Origin: an uncultured Spirochaetaceae bacterium
GTDB taxonomy: Bacteria > Spirochaetota > Spirochaetia > Treponematales > Treponemataceae
DNA length: 56,151 bases
Assembly (NCBI GenBank): GCA_902783155.1
Contig: CACZPR010000076.1
Span: 1-56,151 of the forward strand
Direction: 5' to 3'
Position 1 is the first letter of the stretch, and the number at the start of each line of letters is the position of its first letter. Positions 5,424 to 13,500 of the stretch are shown here, in pieces. A program made the translations under genes and the position numbers. Below the pieces are notes generated by a model. The model made no database searches and was not told the origin of the DNA. It saw only the letters and a program-made list of their open reading frames with translations.

Positions 5424-7613
5424 TCACTTGGCCTTGCGGATTTTTTTAAGTTCGCGGACGACATTGTTTATATCAATCGGTTTTGCAATATGAGCGTTCA
5501 TTCCGGCTTCAAAACATTCCGCCACATTTTCAGAGAATGCGTCGGCTGTCATCGCAATAATCGGGATGTTCGCCGCATACGGATTTTCCAGCTTTCGGAT
5601 TTCGCGTGTCGCTTCAAGTCCGTTCATGACCGGCATCTGAATATCCATAAAGACAACGTCAAATTCATCGCTCTGAATATTGCGGAGCGTATCGACTGCG
5701 ACCTTTCCGTTTTCTGCGCGCCTGCATTTAATCCCGTACATTTCAAGGAGCGTAGAAATAATCTCCCAGTTTACGTCCATGTCTTCTGCGACAAGAATTT
5801 TCATTCCCGTTAAATCAGAATCATTTTCTTCCTGGGAATCCACGTTCTTTTCATTTTCTGAAATTTCAAGTTCAAGCGTTACGATAAAGGTTGTTCCTTC
5901 TCCTTCCTTGCTCTGGCACTCGATTTTTCCGCCCATCAAATCAACCATTTTTTTTGTGATGGCAAGTCCAAGTCCCGTTCCCTGAATTGTGTTGATACGG
6001 CTGTCGGTCTGGCGCATGAAAGGCTCATACATGATTTCCATAAAACTTTCCGGCATACCGATTCCCTTGTCCGCGACCTTATACACAAGCTTTATGAATC
6101 CTTCTTTGCCGCACGGTTCTTCACTTAAATCGACATAAACCTGTTTGTTGTCCGGAGTATATTTTATTGCATTGGACAGGATGTTTATAAAAACTTGATT
6201 TATGCGAAGCTGGTCCGCATTGAGGTATTCCCATGCGATGTTGTTTTTCTGGAATCTGAAATCAATATTTTTCTGCTGTACCATCGGAAGCACCATGTTC
6301 TCAAGATTTTCTGCCAGTTCGATGACTGAAAAGCGCACCGGAGAAAGACTGATGTTTCCGTGCTCCACTTTTGAAATGTCCAGAATATCATTTATGAGTG
6401 TAAGAAGATGATTGCTTGCGAGCTTGATTTTGTTAAGACTGTCCGAAACAGATTTTGAATCCCCGATATTTTTTTCCGCAATTGTCGTAAGTCCGATAAT
6501 CGCATTCATGGGAGTCCGGATGTCATGGGACATTGTTGAAAGGAAGACCGTTTTTGCTTTGTTTGCAGAATCGGCTTCTTTTGCAGTGGCGGCAAGTTTT
6601 CTGTTGAATCTCATAATCACAAAAACATCAAAGAAAAGAAGAATCGTAAGGCAGATTGAAACCACAATAACCAGCGGCCAGTCGATGTTGCTTTTTGTTA
6701 TGTATTCGATTGGAATGTAGGTGATCAGAGTCCAGTCCAAGGATGTGTTGACCGGAATATGAACGATAAGGCAGTTTTCCGCTTTTGAGTTCTGCATGTT
6801 GAACATTCCGGTCTCATGGATTTTTGACTTGAGATTTTCAAAATCTTCTTTATTAATCTGATTATAGGATTTGTAGAATTCAAAGAAGTTTGAGTTTTTG
6901 AAAGACTTTCCTTTTAGGATGTAGTTTCCTTTTGAATCAATCATTGAAATCTGCGCGTCGCTGTATTTTTCGGAAGGAAATGCCCATTTGCTTGCAAGCG
7001 TTTCAACTGGAATTACGCGCATGAGAACTGCTTTTTCAAATTTTGAAGAACTGCTTTTGCTCGTGCTTGTTTCGCTCGCTGCTGAATTTTTATCATTTGC
7101 GGAATCCGACTCGTCAAGCCTGAGTTCCAGAAGGTCGCAGAAAGCGATGGACTGAATGCCGTTCATCGGGTTTGTGTAGGAACGGGTGACGCGAATCTGG
7201 TCCTGCTGTCCGAGAAGTTCATTCAGCGAAGAAAAAATATCTATTTCCTTATAGGAAACCGTAAATTCAGACGGATCGTCGATTTTGGAGTTGTTGGAAT
7301 AGCCGGTAAAAGAATCAAGCCTGATGATGTGAGCCGAAATGTTCTGGATGCGCTGGGCAACTTTTAGATAGGACATTGCTTCCTGCATGTTCATTTTGCG
7401 GCTGTTTATACATGCGGCCCAGGAATCACAAAGCCTCTGCTCACCTTCCAGATAATTTGTCGTTACCTTTTCCATACCGATCGACATGGTCATAAAGTTT
7501 TCGGTATTGTAGGCTTTCATTGACGCGCTCTGTTTCCTTGCATAGAGCACGACAAAGAAAATTGAAAAAATTACGATCAGAAAGTTTGTGATTATTATCA
7601 GACCTTTTTTCAT
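5424..7613 (-). CDS. Hybrid sensor histidine kinase with C-terminal receiver
   Basis: This 729-residue protein has a transmembrane helix at about 5-24, a large extracytoplasmic sensor region (about 25-307, Cache-like by layout), and a second helix at about 312-333. A HisKA domain follows with phosphoacceptor His363 in SHDIRTPMN. The ATPase domain carries the N box at Asn481, DKGIGM at 515-520 and GTGLGL at 545-550. The receiver domain has Asp657 (FMDIQMP) and the conserved Lys711 (KP). All catalytic residues are present. The start lies 3 nt after the stop of the Hpt gene with no good ribosome binding site, implying translational coupling. It is probably the top of a relay to Hpt and then to the REC-EAL protein of the same operon. 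Confidence 0.93.
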   Translation of the reverse strand: MKKGLIIITNFLIVIFSIFFVVLYARKQSASMKAYNTENFMTMSIGMEKVTTNYLEGEQRLCDSWAACINSRKMNMQEAMSYLKVAQRIQNISAHIIRLDSFTGYSNNSKIDDPSEFTVSYKEIDIFSSLNELLGQQDQIRVTRSYTNPMNGIQSIAFCDLLELRLDESDSANDKNSAASETSTSKSSSSKFEKAVLMRVIPVETLASKWAFPSEKYSDAQISMIDSKGNYILKGKSFKNSNFFEFYKSYNQINKEDFENLKSKIHETGMFNMQNSKAENCLIVHIPVNTSLDWTLITYIPIEYITKSNIDWPLVIVVSICLTILLFFDVFVIMRFNRKLAATAKEADSANKAKTVFLSTMSHDIRTPMNAIIGLTTIAEKNIGDSKSVSDSLNKIKLASNHLLTLINDILDISKVEHGNISLSPVRFSVIELAENLENMVLPMVQQKNIDFRFQKNNIAWEYLNADQLRINQVFINILSNAIKYTPDNKQVYVDLSEEPCGKEGFIKLVYKVADKGIGMPESFMEIMYEPFMRQTDSRINTIQGTGLGLAITKKMVDLMGGKIECQSKEGEGTTFIVTLELEISENEKNVDSQEENDSDLTGMKILVAEDMDVNWEIISTLLEMYGIKCRRAENGKVAVDTLRNIQSDEFDVVFMDIQMPVMNGLEATREIRKLENPYAANIPIIAMTADAFSENVAECFEAGMNAHIAKPIDINNVVRELKKIRKAK

Positions 7614-7616
7614 AGC

Positions 7617-7952
7617 TTAACTGCCTGAAATTTTTGCGCGGATTGCAAGAACATCCGAATACATGGCCGGATAATCTGCTTCTTCCTTGCTGCGAAGTTT
7701 TTCTGTCAGTGCCGAAAGTGCTTCATACAGCGGCGTGACTGCAAGATTCCCGATTATTCCTTTGAGTGCGTGACAAAGTTCAAAAGCTTTCTGTAAGTCA
7801 TTGGAGCTTAAGGCGGTTCCCAGTTCTTCAAACTTTGCGTCCCCAAGCCCCATGTTCACAAGCTTAAGATACAAATCTTCTTTGCCAAGACAGCGGGAAA
7901 GTCCTGTTTCAATATCCGTGCCGTTGTTTTTTAAGGTTTCAAGCGTAATCAT
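7617..7952 (-). CDS. Stand-alone histidine phosphotransfer (Hpt) protein
   Basis: This 111-residue protein is an Hpt four-helix bundle, with the phosphoacceptor His61 in the motif LCHALKGIIGNL. It would shuttle phosphate between the kinase receiver and the receiver of the EAL protein. I chose the ATG at 7952, preceded by GGGG. An upstream GTG at 7970 overlaps the stop of the EAL gene (GTGA) and could also serve, giving 117 residues. It sits between the genes for its two presumed partners, which is strong contextual support. Confidence 0.9.
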   Translation of the reverse strand: MITLETLKNNGTDIETGLSRCLGKEDLYLKLVNMGLGDAKFEELGTALSSNDLQKAFELCHALKGIIGNLAVTPLYEALSALTEKLRSKEEADYPAMYSDVLAIRAKISGS

Positions 7953-7966
7953 GCATACCCCGGAAA

Positions 7967-9631
7967 TCACACAAATTTTGAAAAGTCAGACGGCGGAACC
8001 GGCTTTGAAAAATAATAGCCCTGGATTATGTCGCAGCCCGCATCCTTAAGCATTTTGTATTCCTCTTCGGTTTCAACACCTTCCGCAACGACGGAAACTC
8101 CAAGATTTTTTGCAATGTCAAGCACAAGTTCGACAAGCTTCATCTCTTTGTTGCCCGGCTGAATGTTTCTGACAAATGCCCTGTCCATTTTGAGGACATC
8201 AATCGGCATGGACGTGAGCATGTTGAGTGAAGAGTAGCCCGAACCAAAATCATCCATTTCGACTTTGTGGCCGAGCGAGCGCAGATTTTCCACGACTTCG
8301 ACAATGTGTTTTGAATCGGAAGTGTATGCTGATTCCGTAATTTCGAGCATGTATTCTGCCGGAGAAAGACCGTTTTCCTTTACGATTTTGGTAATGAAAT
8401 CCGTCATGTCGGGAGCGGCAATGTCTATGCGAGAAACATTTACTGAAACCGGGATTGTAATTCCAAGCTCCTCTTTCCATTTGCGGATTTGCTTTGCGCT
8501 TTCTTCCCAGACATAGCGGTCGAGTTTTGTTACAAGTCCGTTCTCTTCAAAAAGCGGGATAAATAAATCCGGGCGGACAAAACCAAGTTCAGGATGAATC
8601 CATCGTACAAGTGCCTCTGCACTGCACAAAACAGGCTTGCCACCTTTGATGTTGAATTTCGGCTGATAGTTTACCGTAAACTGTTTCTGTTCGATTGCGG
8701 TCTCAAAGTCCTGCAGAAGATGTGCGTCAAACACTTCCTTTTCGACCATCTTGTCGTCATAAATGCAGATGTCGCTGGTGCCGGAAGTTTTATTGCGGAG
8801 TGAATTGCATGCCTGAACCGCATGGTCAAAACGCTTGATCATGGGCTGGCTGCGCTCGGAATCAGAATAAACTCCAAGCCTCAATCTTATTTCCGACGGC
8901 TTCAAAAGTGAAGAAAGGGATTCGTTTATTTTTTGAAGAAGAGTCTCATAATCATCCTGATGGGGAACATAAAGATAAAAACTGTCTGCTCCATTTCTGC
9001 CTGCAATTCCACCGGTTTTAAGAAGTGTTTTGCGGATTCCTTCGGCCATTGCATTTAGGATCGAATCTCCGAAACTGCGTCCCTTGAGCTGGTTCAAAAG
9101 ATGGAAGCGCGTAAAATTCAATGCGACCGCATCCATAACCTTGTCCGGGAAACGCTGGTCGAACAAAGATGCATATTCTAAGAAAAATTCTGGAGTGTAG
9201 AGCCGGGTAAGCTTGTCAAATTCTGCTTCATGAACAATTTTTGTATTTTCAAACAGCTGGATTGAATGGCGGACGCGGGCAAGAATTACTTCCGGTGAAT
9301 CATAAGGCTTTATAAGAAAATCTGCGGCTCCCAGTTTTAGGCTTTCGATTTCGCTGGATTTTTCAGAAGTCAACACGATTACAGGAATTTCACCGATGAT
9401 TCCTTCTTCATTCAAGGTTTTTAAGACTTCATTTCCGTCCATGACCGGCATAAGCAGATCCAGCAGGACAAGAGAAATTGCGGAGCCTTTTGAATGAATT
9501 TTTTCCAGGGCTTCTTTTCCATTTTCGGCATATATAACCTTGTATTCCGACTGAATTATGTTGCCAAGAATTTCACGGTTAACCGCTTCATCGTCTACAA
9601 TAAGAATCGTTCTTTCAAATAAATCATCCAT
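7967..9631 (-). CDS. Response regulator: REC, degenerate GGDEF, EAL phosphodiesterase
   Basis: This 554-residue protein has three domains. The receiver (about 5-125) has phosphoacceptor Asp58 (LLDLLMP). The GGDEF-like domain (about 135-290) has NGADSF in place of GGDEF, so cyclase activity should be lost. The EAL domain (about 305-550) keeps EALVRW, the Asn of NVS, EITES, DDFGSGYSS, the Lys of LKMD, VAEGVET and QGYYFSKP, the full set for c-di-GMP hydrolysis. The degenerate domain may bind GTP or c-di-GMP as a regulator. The ATG at 9631 has no Shine-Dalgarno but a promoter ends 7 nt before it, so the mRNA is probably leaderless. It is the first gene of the operon and the likely output of the relay. 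Confidence 0.93.
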   Translation of the reverse strand: MDDLFERTILIVDDEAVNREILGNIIQSEYKVIYAENGKEALEKIHSKGSAISLVLLDLLMPVMDGNEVLKTLNEEGIIGEIPVIVLTSEKSSEIESLKLGAADFLIKPYDSPEVILARVRHSIQLFENTKIVHEAEFDKLTRLYTPEFFLEYASLFDQRFPDKVMDAVALNFTRFHLLNQLKGRSFGDSILNAMAEGIRKTLLKTGGIAGRNGADSFYLYVPHQDDYETLLQKINESLSSLLKPSEIRLRLGVYSDSERSQPMIKRFDHAVQACNSLRNKTSGTSDICIYDDKMVEKEVFDAHLLQDFETAIEQKQFTVNYQPKFNIKGGKPVLCSAEALVRWIHPELGFVRPDLFIPLFEENGLVTKLDRYVWEESAKQIRKWKEELGITIPVSVNVSRIDIAAPDMTDFITKIVKENGLSPAEYMLEITESAYTSDSKHIVEVVENLRSLGHKVEMDDFGSGYSSLNMLTSMPIDVLKMDRAFVRNIQPGNKEMKLVELVLDIAKNLGVSVVAEGVETEEEYKMLKDAGCDIIQGYYFSKPVPPSDFSKFV

Positions 9632-9638
9632 GGAGAAT

Positions 9639-9667
9639 ATTATATAGCGGGTTGGCCAACTTTGCAA
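9639..9667 (-). promoter_or_regulatory. Leaderless promoter of the phosphorelay operon
   Basis: On the minus strand, -35 TTGCAA (9667-9662), a 17-bp spacer and -10 TATAAT (9644-9639) precede the ATG at 9631 by 7 nt. Transcription should start at or next to the A of the ATG. The spacer contains the perfect palindrome GTTGGCCAAC (9651-9660), a possible operator. Confidence 0.75.
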
Positions 9668-9712
9668 TATTTTTAAATAAACTGAAAAAATATTCTATAC
9701 ATTTGTATTGGC

Positions 9713-9820
9713 AGCTTCGACTCCGCTCAGCTACCGGGAATGTATGGTTGGTAAACATAGCCGAACCCACGGTTGGTGAGCGAAGCCGAGCCATGGTTGG
9801 TGAGCGTAGTCGAACCATAG
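9713..9820. repeat. Dispersed inverted-repeat cluster (TTCGACTNCGCTCA / TGAGCGNAGTCGAA)
   Basis: AGCTTCGACTCCGCTCAGCT is followed by three degenerate 22-bp type units (GGTTGGTAAACATAGCCGAA, GGTTGGTGAGCGAAGCCGAG, GGTTGGTGAGCGTAGTCGAA). The words are the same as those between the hsdS 3' ends at 2293-2681. The outer elements are inverted, so RNA across this region could fold into a long hairpin. It occupies the divergent intergenic region between the phosphorelay operon and the AAA ATPase gene. Confidence 0.85.
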
Positions 9821-9839
9821 TTCGTTTCAACCGTACAAG

Positions 9840-9868
9840 TTGCATTATTTTTCATTTTGGTCTATTAT
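9840..9868 (+). promoter_or_regulatory. Leaderless promoter of the AAA ATPase gene
   Basis: -35 TTGCAT (9840-9845), a 17-bp spacer and -10 TATTAT (9863-9868) lie 6 nt before the ATG at 9875. There is no Shine-Dalgarno. Confidence 0.65.
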
Positions 9869-9874
9869 ATCCGT

Positions 9875-11053
9875 ATGGTAAAGAGAGAAAATTGGCTCAA
9901 AAAAATCCGCCCCTTTTATGAAAGCGAACTGATAAAGGTAATCATCGGAATTCGTCGCTGCGGTAAGTCTGTCATTCTCAGACAGATTTATGATGAAATA
10001 CAAGCCGACTCCAGCCACAAAATCCATATCAATTTTGAAGATTTGCAGTTTGCAGCCTTAACCAGTGAAACCGAACTTTATGACCATATAAAAAAGCTTA
10101 TAGCTGATGACAAGAAGTATTATCTGTTTTTTGACGAGATTCAGAATGTGGCGAACTTTGAAAAAGCAATAAATTCATTCAGGCTTTTGAACACAAGCAT
10201 TTTTATTACAGGCTCAAATGCAAAGCTGTTGTCCGGTGAGCTTGCAACGCTTCTTTCCGGTCGATATGTTTCGTTCAGGATTATGCCTTTCAGCTTTAAG
10301 GAGTGCCTTGAAATTCAAAACATAAAATCTGCTGATGAAAACGCATTTATGGATTACGTGAAATGGGGCGGAATGCCTCAGCGTTTTGCAATGAAAACTG
10401 ACGAAGAGCGCCGGGTGTTTTTGTCAGATTTATACAATTCAATCGTGTTGAAAGACATTATATCTCGCTACAAAATTCAGAACATTGATTTGCTGAACAG
10501 GATTTTTGAATATCTTTCCATAAACATGTCGCAACTTTTTTCGGGCACCAACATCGTGAATTATTTAAAATCTCAGGGACGCGATTGCCCTAAAGAATCT
10601 TTGTACAATTATCTTTCTTTCATCGTTAATTCATGCGTTCTGAATAAGGCCCCGCGCTATGACATTCATGGAAAAAAATCCCTTTCGACTTTGGAAAAGT
10701 ATTACCTTGCTGATGTAAGTTTTAGTCGCGTTCATTCAACTAAGCTTGATGTTGGAGCGACATTGGAAAACATAGTGTACAATGAATTATTGTGCCGCGG
10801 TTATGAAGTAAAAATCGGCATCTTAAAAAATGCAGAGATTGATTTTATAGCGCAAAAAGACGAAGAAAAATTATATTTTCAGGTCTGCTATCTTCTTGCT
10901 GCTGATGAAACTGTCCAGCGTGAATTTGGAGCATACTCAAGCGTAAAAGACAACTATCCAAAGTATGTTCTTTCCATGGACAAGTTTGATTTTTCGCGCG
11001 ACGGTATTATTCACAAGAATATAATTGACTGGCTGATGGAAGAAGATTCGTAA
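9875..11053 (+). CDS. AAA-family ATP-binding protein (AAA_14 / DUF4143 type)
   Basis: This 392-residue protein has a Walker A GIRRCGKS at 25-32, a Walker B LFFDEIQ at 84-90 and a sensor-like FITGSNAKLLSGELATLL segment. A C-terminal region has a nuclease-like layout (LENIVYNELLCRGYEV, then NAEIDFIAQ and LYFQVCY), the pattern of DUF4143. Such proteins are widespread, often in many copies, in gut bacteria and archaea. Their role is unknown, although the C-terminal E-x-D-F pattern resembles PD-(D/E)xK folds. The ATG at 9875 follows a -10 element by 6 nt, so it is probably a leaderless message. The gene downstream starts 11 nt after its stop. Confidence 0.88.
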   Translation: MVKRENWLKKIRPFYESELIKVIIGIRRCGKSVILRQIYDEIQADSSHKIHINFEDLQFAALTSETELYDHIKKLIADDKKYYLFFDEIQNVANFEKAINSFRLLNTSIFITGSNAKLLSGELATLLSGRYVSFRIMPFSFKECLEIQNIKSADENAFMDYVKWGGMPQRFAMKTDEERRVFLSDLYNSIVLKDIISRYKIQNIDLLNRIFEYLSINMSQLFSGTNIVNYLKSQGRDCPKESLYNYLSFIVNSCVLNKAPRYDIHGKKSLSTLEKYYLADVSFSRVHSTKLDVGATLENIVYNELLCRGYEVKIGILKNAEIDFIAQKDEEKLYFQVCYLLAADETVQREFGAYSSVKDNYPKYVLSMDKFDFSRDGIIHKNIIDWLMEEDS

Positions 11054-11064
11054 CAGGAGGAAAT

Positions 11065-11298
11065 ATGCAGAGCATTTTGATTAAGGACACTACACGCGAG
11101 CAGAGGGAAGAGATTGTCCGCAACTCTCTTGGCGATGGTTATGACGTTGGCTGCGGGTATGATTCTACGGGAATTGACTATCAGCTTTATATCGATGGAA
11201 AGAAGGAACTCCGCGAACTGAATGCCGAGGCTCACTGCGGATTTGAAGTTGCCCACCCGGAGGAGCGCGACAGCTCTTGCGGAATGCTTGGTGATTAA
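11065..11298 (+). CDS. Small conserved protein with Cys-Gly motifs
   Basis: This 77-residue protein has an excellent ribosome binding site (AGGAGG, 4-5 nt spacing). It starts with a strand-helix ILIKDTTREQREEIVRNSLG, then has a CGYDSTGID turn, the motif YIDGKKELRELN, and ends with a Cys near its last residues (SSCGML). I recall similar short proteins of unknown function with a variable central Cys cluster in gut Firmicutes and treponemes, but I cannot name the family. It may be cotranscribed with the AAA ATPase 11 bp upstream. Confidence 0.7.
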   Translation: MQSILIKDTTREQREEIVRNSLGDGYDVGCGYDSTGIDYQLYIDGKKELRELNAEAHCGFEVAHPEERDSSCGMLGD

Positions 11299-11315
11299 GG
11301 TACGGTATTTTCATT

Positions 11316-12737
11316 ATGAGAAACAGATTTATTTTTTCCGTTCTGATTTTGGCAATCCTTTTTTCCGGGACAAAACTTTTTGCTGATGATGAAAAAGATT
11401 TTTCGCAGGAAGAAACTGTTTTGGAAAAATCTTCCGAAGAAAAAAATCTTTTGCTTTTTAGCGATGCTGGATGGCAAAACTATTTTACCGCCGCAACGGA
11501 AATCGTTGTCACAAATCTGGTCGTCTATAATTTCTGCACGTTGATTTTGGATCAGTCGTGGAAAAAAATAAATCTGTCAATCATGTGGAAAAATCTTACA
11601 TCACCCTGGCTTTGGGACACAAGCCACTTTCTGAAAAACCAGGTCGCCCATCCGTATTTCGGGAACATGTATTTTACCGCGTCACGGAGCAACGGTCTTA
11701 ATTTCTGGCAGTCATTTCTTATGACCGCGGCGGGGTCCTTTTTGTGGGAAAACTGCATCGAGGCCGGAAACAATTCGCTGAATGATTTTATCACGACTAC
11801 TTTTTCAGGTTCCGTTGTCGGAGAAATTTTGTACAGGCTGGGAAACGAGGGGGCGAGAATCAACCCGTGGCTTGGAGTGCTATTTAATCCTGTGGGCGCG
11901 TTAAATTCAATTTTGACCGGGCGGAAGCTTGGAACAGACGAGAGCCATATTTATTCCATGTCCTTTGATTTGGGATGCGGGCTGGTAGGTGAAAAAATTT
12001 CTTCCATAAATAGCGCGGTTGATTTTTCAAGAGCCAGACTCGCGCTCGAACTTTTTTTCAATGCGGCGGTCGTCTATCAAAATCCATACGGACATGCGAC
12101 AAAAGAATTCATGGACCAGTTTTCAGCAAGCGTCGGTGGACAAATTTCTGGCAACGGATATTTTTTGCGGGCCGATTTTGATGGAGAATTTTTTTCTGTT
12201 CCGGTTTATCTGAATCAAAATGCGGAAACAAATTTCGGAGCCTCATTGAATTACGATGGATTTTATGGCGACTCCGGTTTTCTTTCTCTGAATTCCATCG
12301 GAGCTTTTTTCAAACAGAAAATTAATTTTGGCGAAAACTTTTTTGCTTACGGCGGCGAGTGTGATTTTGTTTTCTTCGGTGTCACGGACAGCAGCTATGT
12401 TGATTCAAAAAAAATTGTTGACCCATGGGATTCAACCTACACATTTGGTCCCGGACTAAGGCTTTATGCGGAATACAGTTCTCCTGTCGCCGGGGATTTT
12501 TATTTGGGAGGCCAGTGCGAGTATCTGGCTTCTTACGGAAACACACCGGGCGGAAAAAGTCTTTCGGGAAACTTTTTTATTTTAAATCTGGATGCAGGCT
12601 ACAGGCACAAAATCTACAGGAACCTTGGTCTCGGAATCAGCGCGGAGTATCTTAAAAAAATCAGGACGGATGTTGGGACCGGTCATTTCGGAAGGGATTT
12701 TTTTACGGCCTCTCTTTTTGTTGAATACGGATTTTAA
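11316..12737 (+). CDS. DUF3943 outer membrane protein
   Basis: This 473-residue protein has a signal peptide (cleavage near residue 23, LFADD). The DUF3943 core lies at about 80-185: KNLTSPWLWDTSHFLKNQ, HPYFGNMYFTASRSNG and the SFLWENCIEAGN segment. The second half is alternating aromatic beta strands and ends in EYGF, the Phe-terminated signal for outer membrane barrel insertion. Family members are found in Bacteroidetes and spirochaetes, with no known function. It starts 17 bp after the preceding gene and meets the convergent YkgJ gene 7 bp downstream. Confidence 0.85.
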   Translation: MRNRFIFSVLILAILFSGTKLFADDEKDFSQEETVLEKSSEEKNLLLFSDAGWQNYFTAATEIVVTNLVVYNFCTLILDQSWKKINLSIMWKNLTSPWLWDTSHFLKNQVAHPYFGNMYFTASRSNGLNFWQSFLMTAAGSFLWENCIEAGNNSLNDFITTTFSGSVVGEILYRLGNEGARINPWLGVLFNPVGALNSILTGRKLGTDESHIYSMSFDLGCGLVGEKISSINSAVDFSRARLALELFFNAAVVYQNPYGHATKEFMDQFSASVGGQISGNGYFLRADFDGEFFSVPVYLNQNAETNFGASLNYDGFYGDSGFLSLNSIGAFFKQKINFGENFFAYGGECDFVFFGVTDSSYVDSKKIVDPWDSTYTFGPGLRLYAEYSSPVAGDFYLGGQCEYLASYGNTPGGKSLSGNFFILNLDAGYRHKIYRNLGLGISAEYLKKIRTDVGTGHFGRDFFTASLFVEYGF

Positions 12738-12744
12738 TCTGCCG

Positions 12745-13215
12745 TTACAGATTCTGTCCGCAGAGTTCTTCGACTTCCTCTTTTGTTATTGGAACATTTT
12801 TTTCGTATTCCGATTTTGTTTTCTCGATGAAGTCCGCGTCCCATATTTGACCTTTGTTCATGCCCGGACATTCTTTTGCAATTTCGTCCCACGTATTTTT
12901 GTCCTGAACAATCCACGACCAAAAGGGATATGTCGAACATTGGATCGGTCTTGCGCCGTAAGCCGAGCAACCATTGTTCCAGAGAACGCAGTCGTAGTTT
13001 TTCTTTTCAAGCAACGCAAGGACAGTCGCGCCCTCATAATAGTCGGCCCAGCGGCAATATTTTTCGACAAAAGTTTTTGTGTCCATTTTGAAAAAGTCGC
13101 AGAGATTTTGTAAATCAGTTTTTGAAAGATAGACAAATCCGGGAGAATGTCCACAGCAGAATGAACATCGCTGGCAAGAAAATTTTAATCCGTTTTTATA
13201 GAATGGTTCTTTCAT
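12745..13215 (-). CDS. YkgJ-family cysteine-cluster protein
   Basis: This 156-residue protein has the N-terminal cluster Cys14, Cys17, Cys20 and Cys21 (SCQRCSFCCG), further cysteines in DCVLWNNGCSAYGARPIQCSTYPFW, and one in ECPG. This is the CxxCxxCC layout of the YkgJ / UPF0153 family, thought to bind zinc or an iron-sulfur cluster. No enzymatic function is established. No clear Shine-Dalgarno is seen before the ATG at 13215. Its 3' end lies 7 bp from the convergent DUF3943 gene. Confidence 0.88.
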   Translation of the reverse strand: MKEPFYKNGLKFSCQRCSFCCGHSPGFVYLSKTDLQNLCDFFKMDTKTFVEKYCRWADYYEGATVLALLEKKNYDCVLWNNGCSAYGARPIQCSTYPFWSWIVQDKNTWDEIAKECPGMNKGQIWDADFIEKTKSEYEKNVPITKEEVEELCGQNL

Positions 13216-13384
13216 GTTTTATCAACAGGCCTGTTAGTTTTTCAAAGTTGCCTTATTATATATGCCGACAAATTTTTTTACAATAGACTTGTCTGTAAAC
13301 CTCAGCCCTCCGAATCAATACTAAGCCAATACCATATAGTTTTTTTCTATAACCATCTATAAAAAAGAAGTATAAATTAACCTA

Positions 13385-13413
13385 TGGACATAGTGGGTAA
13401 ATGGTATTATAAA
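13385..13413 (+). promoter_or_regulatory. Promoter of metY
   Basis: TGGACA (13385-13390), a 17-bp spacer and TATAAA (13408-13413) give a predicted mRNA leader of about 80 nt. The 13216-13384 stretch holds no gene I can support. I see no SAM riboswitch or T-box in the leader. Confidence 0.6.
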
Positions 13414-13500
13414 TAAACCATCAGCTGATTCGAGACGGAAGATTTTGAGATTGGCTAAAACAAAAAACACTAATTTATTTTTTATCAGGAGGAAATGATT

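Noticed and set aside
13414-13500. SAM riboswitch or T-box in front of metY
   Set aside because: The leader of about 80 nt lacks the conserved SAM-I core, a T-box and a terminator before the gene.
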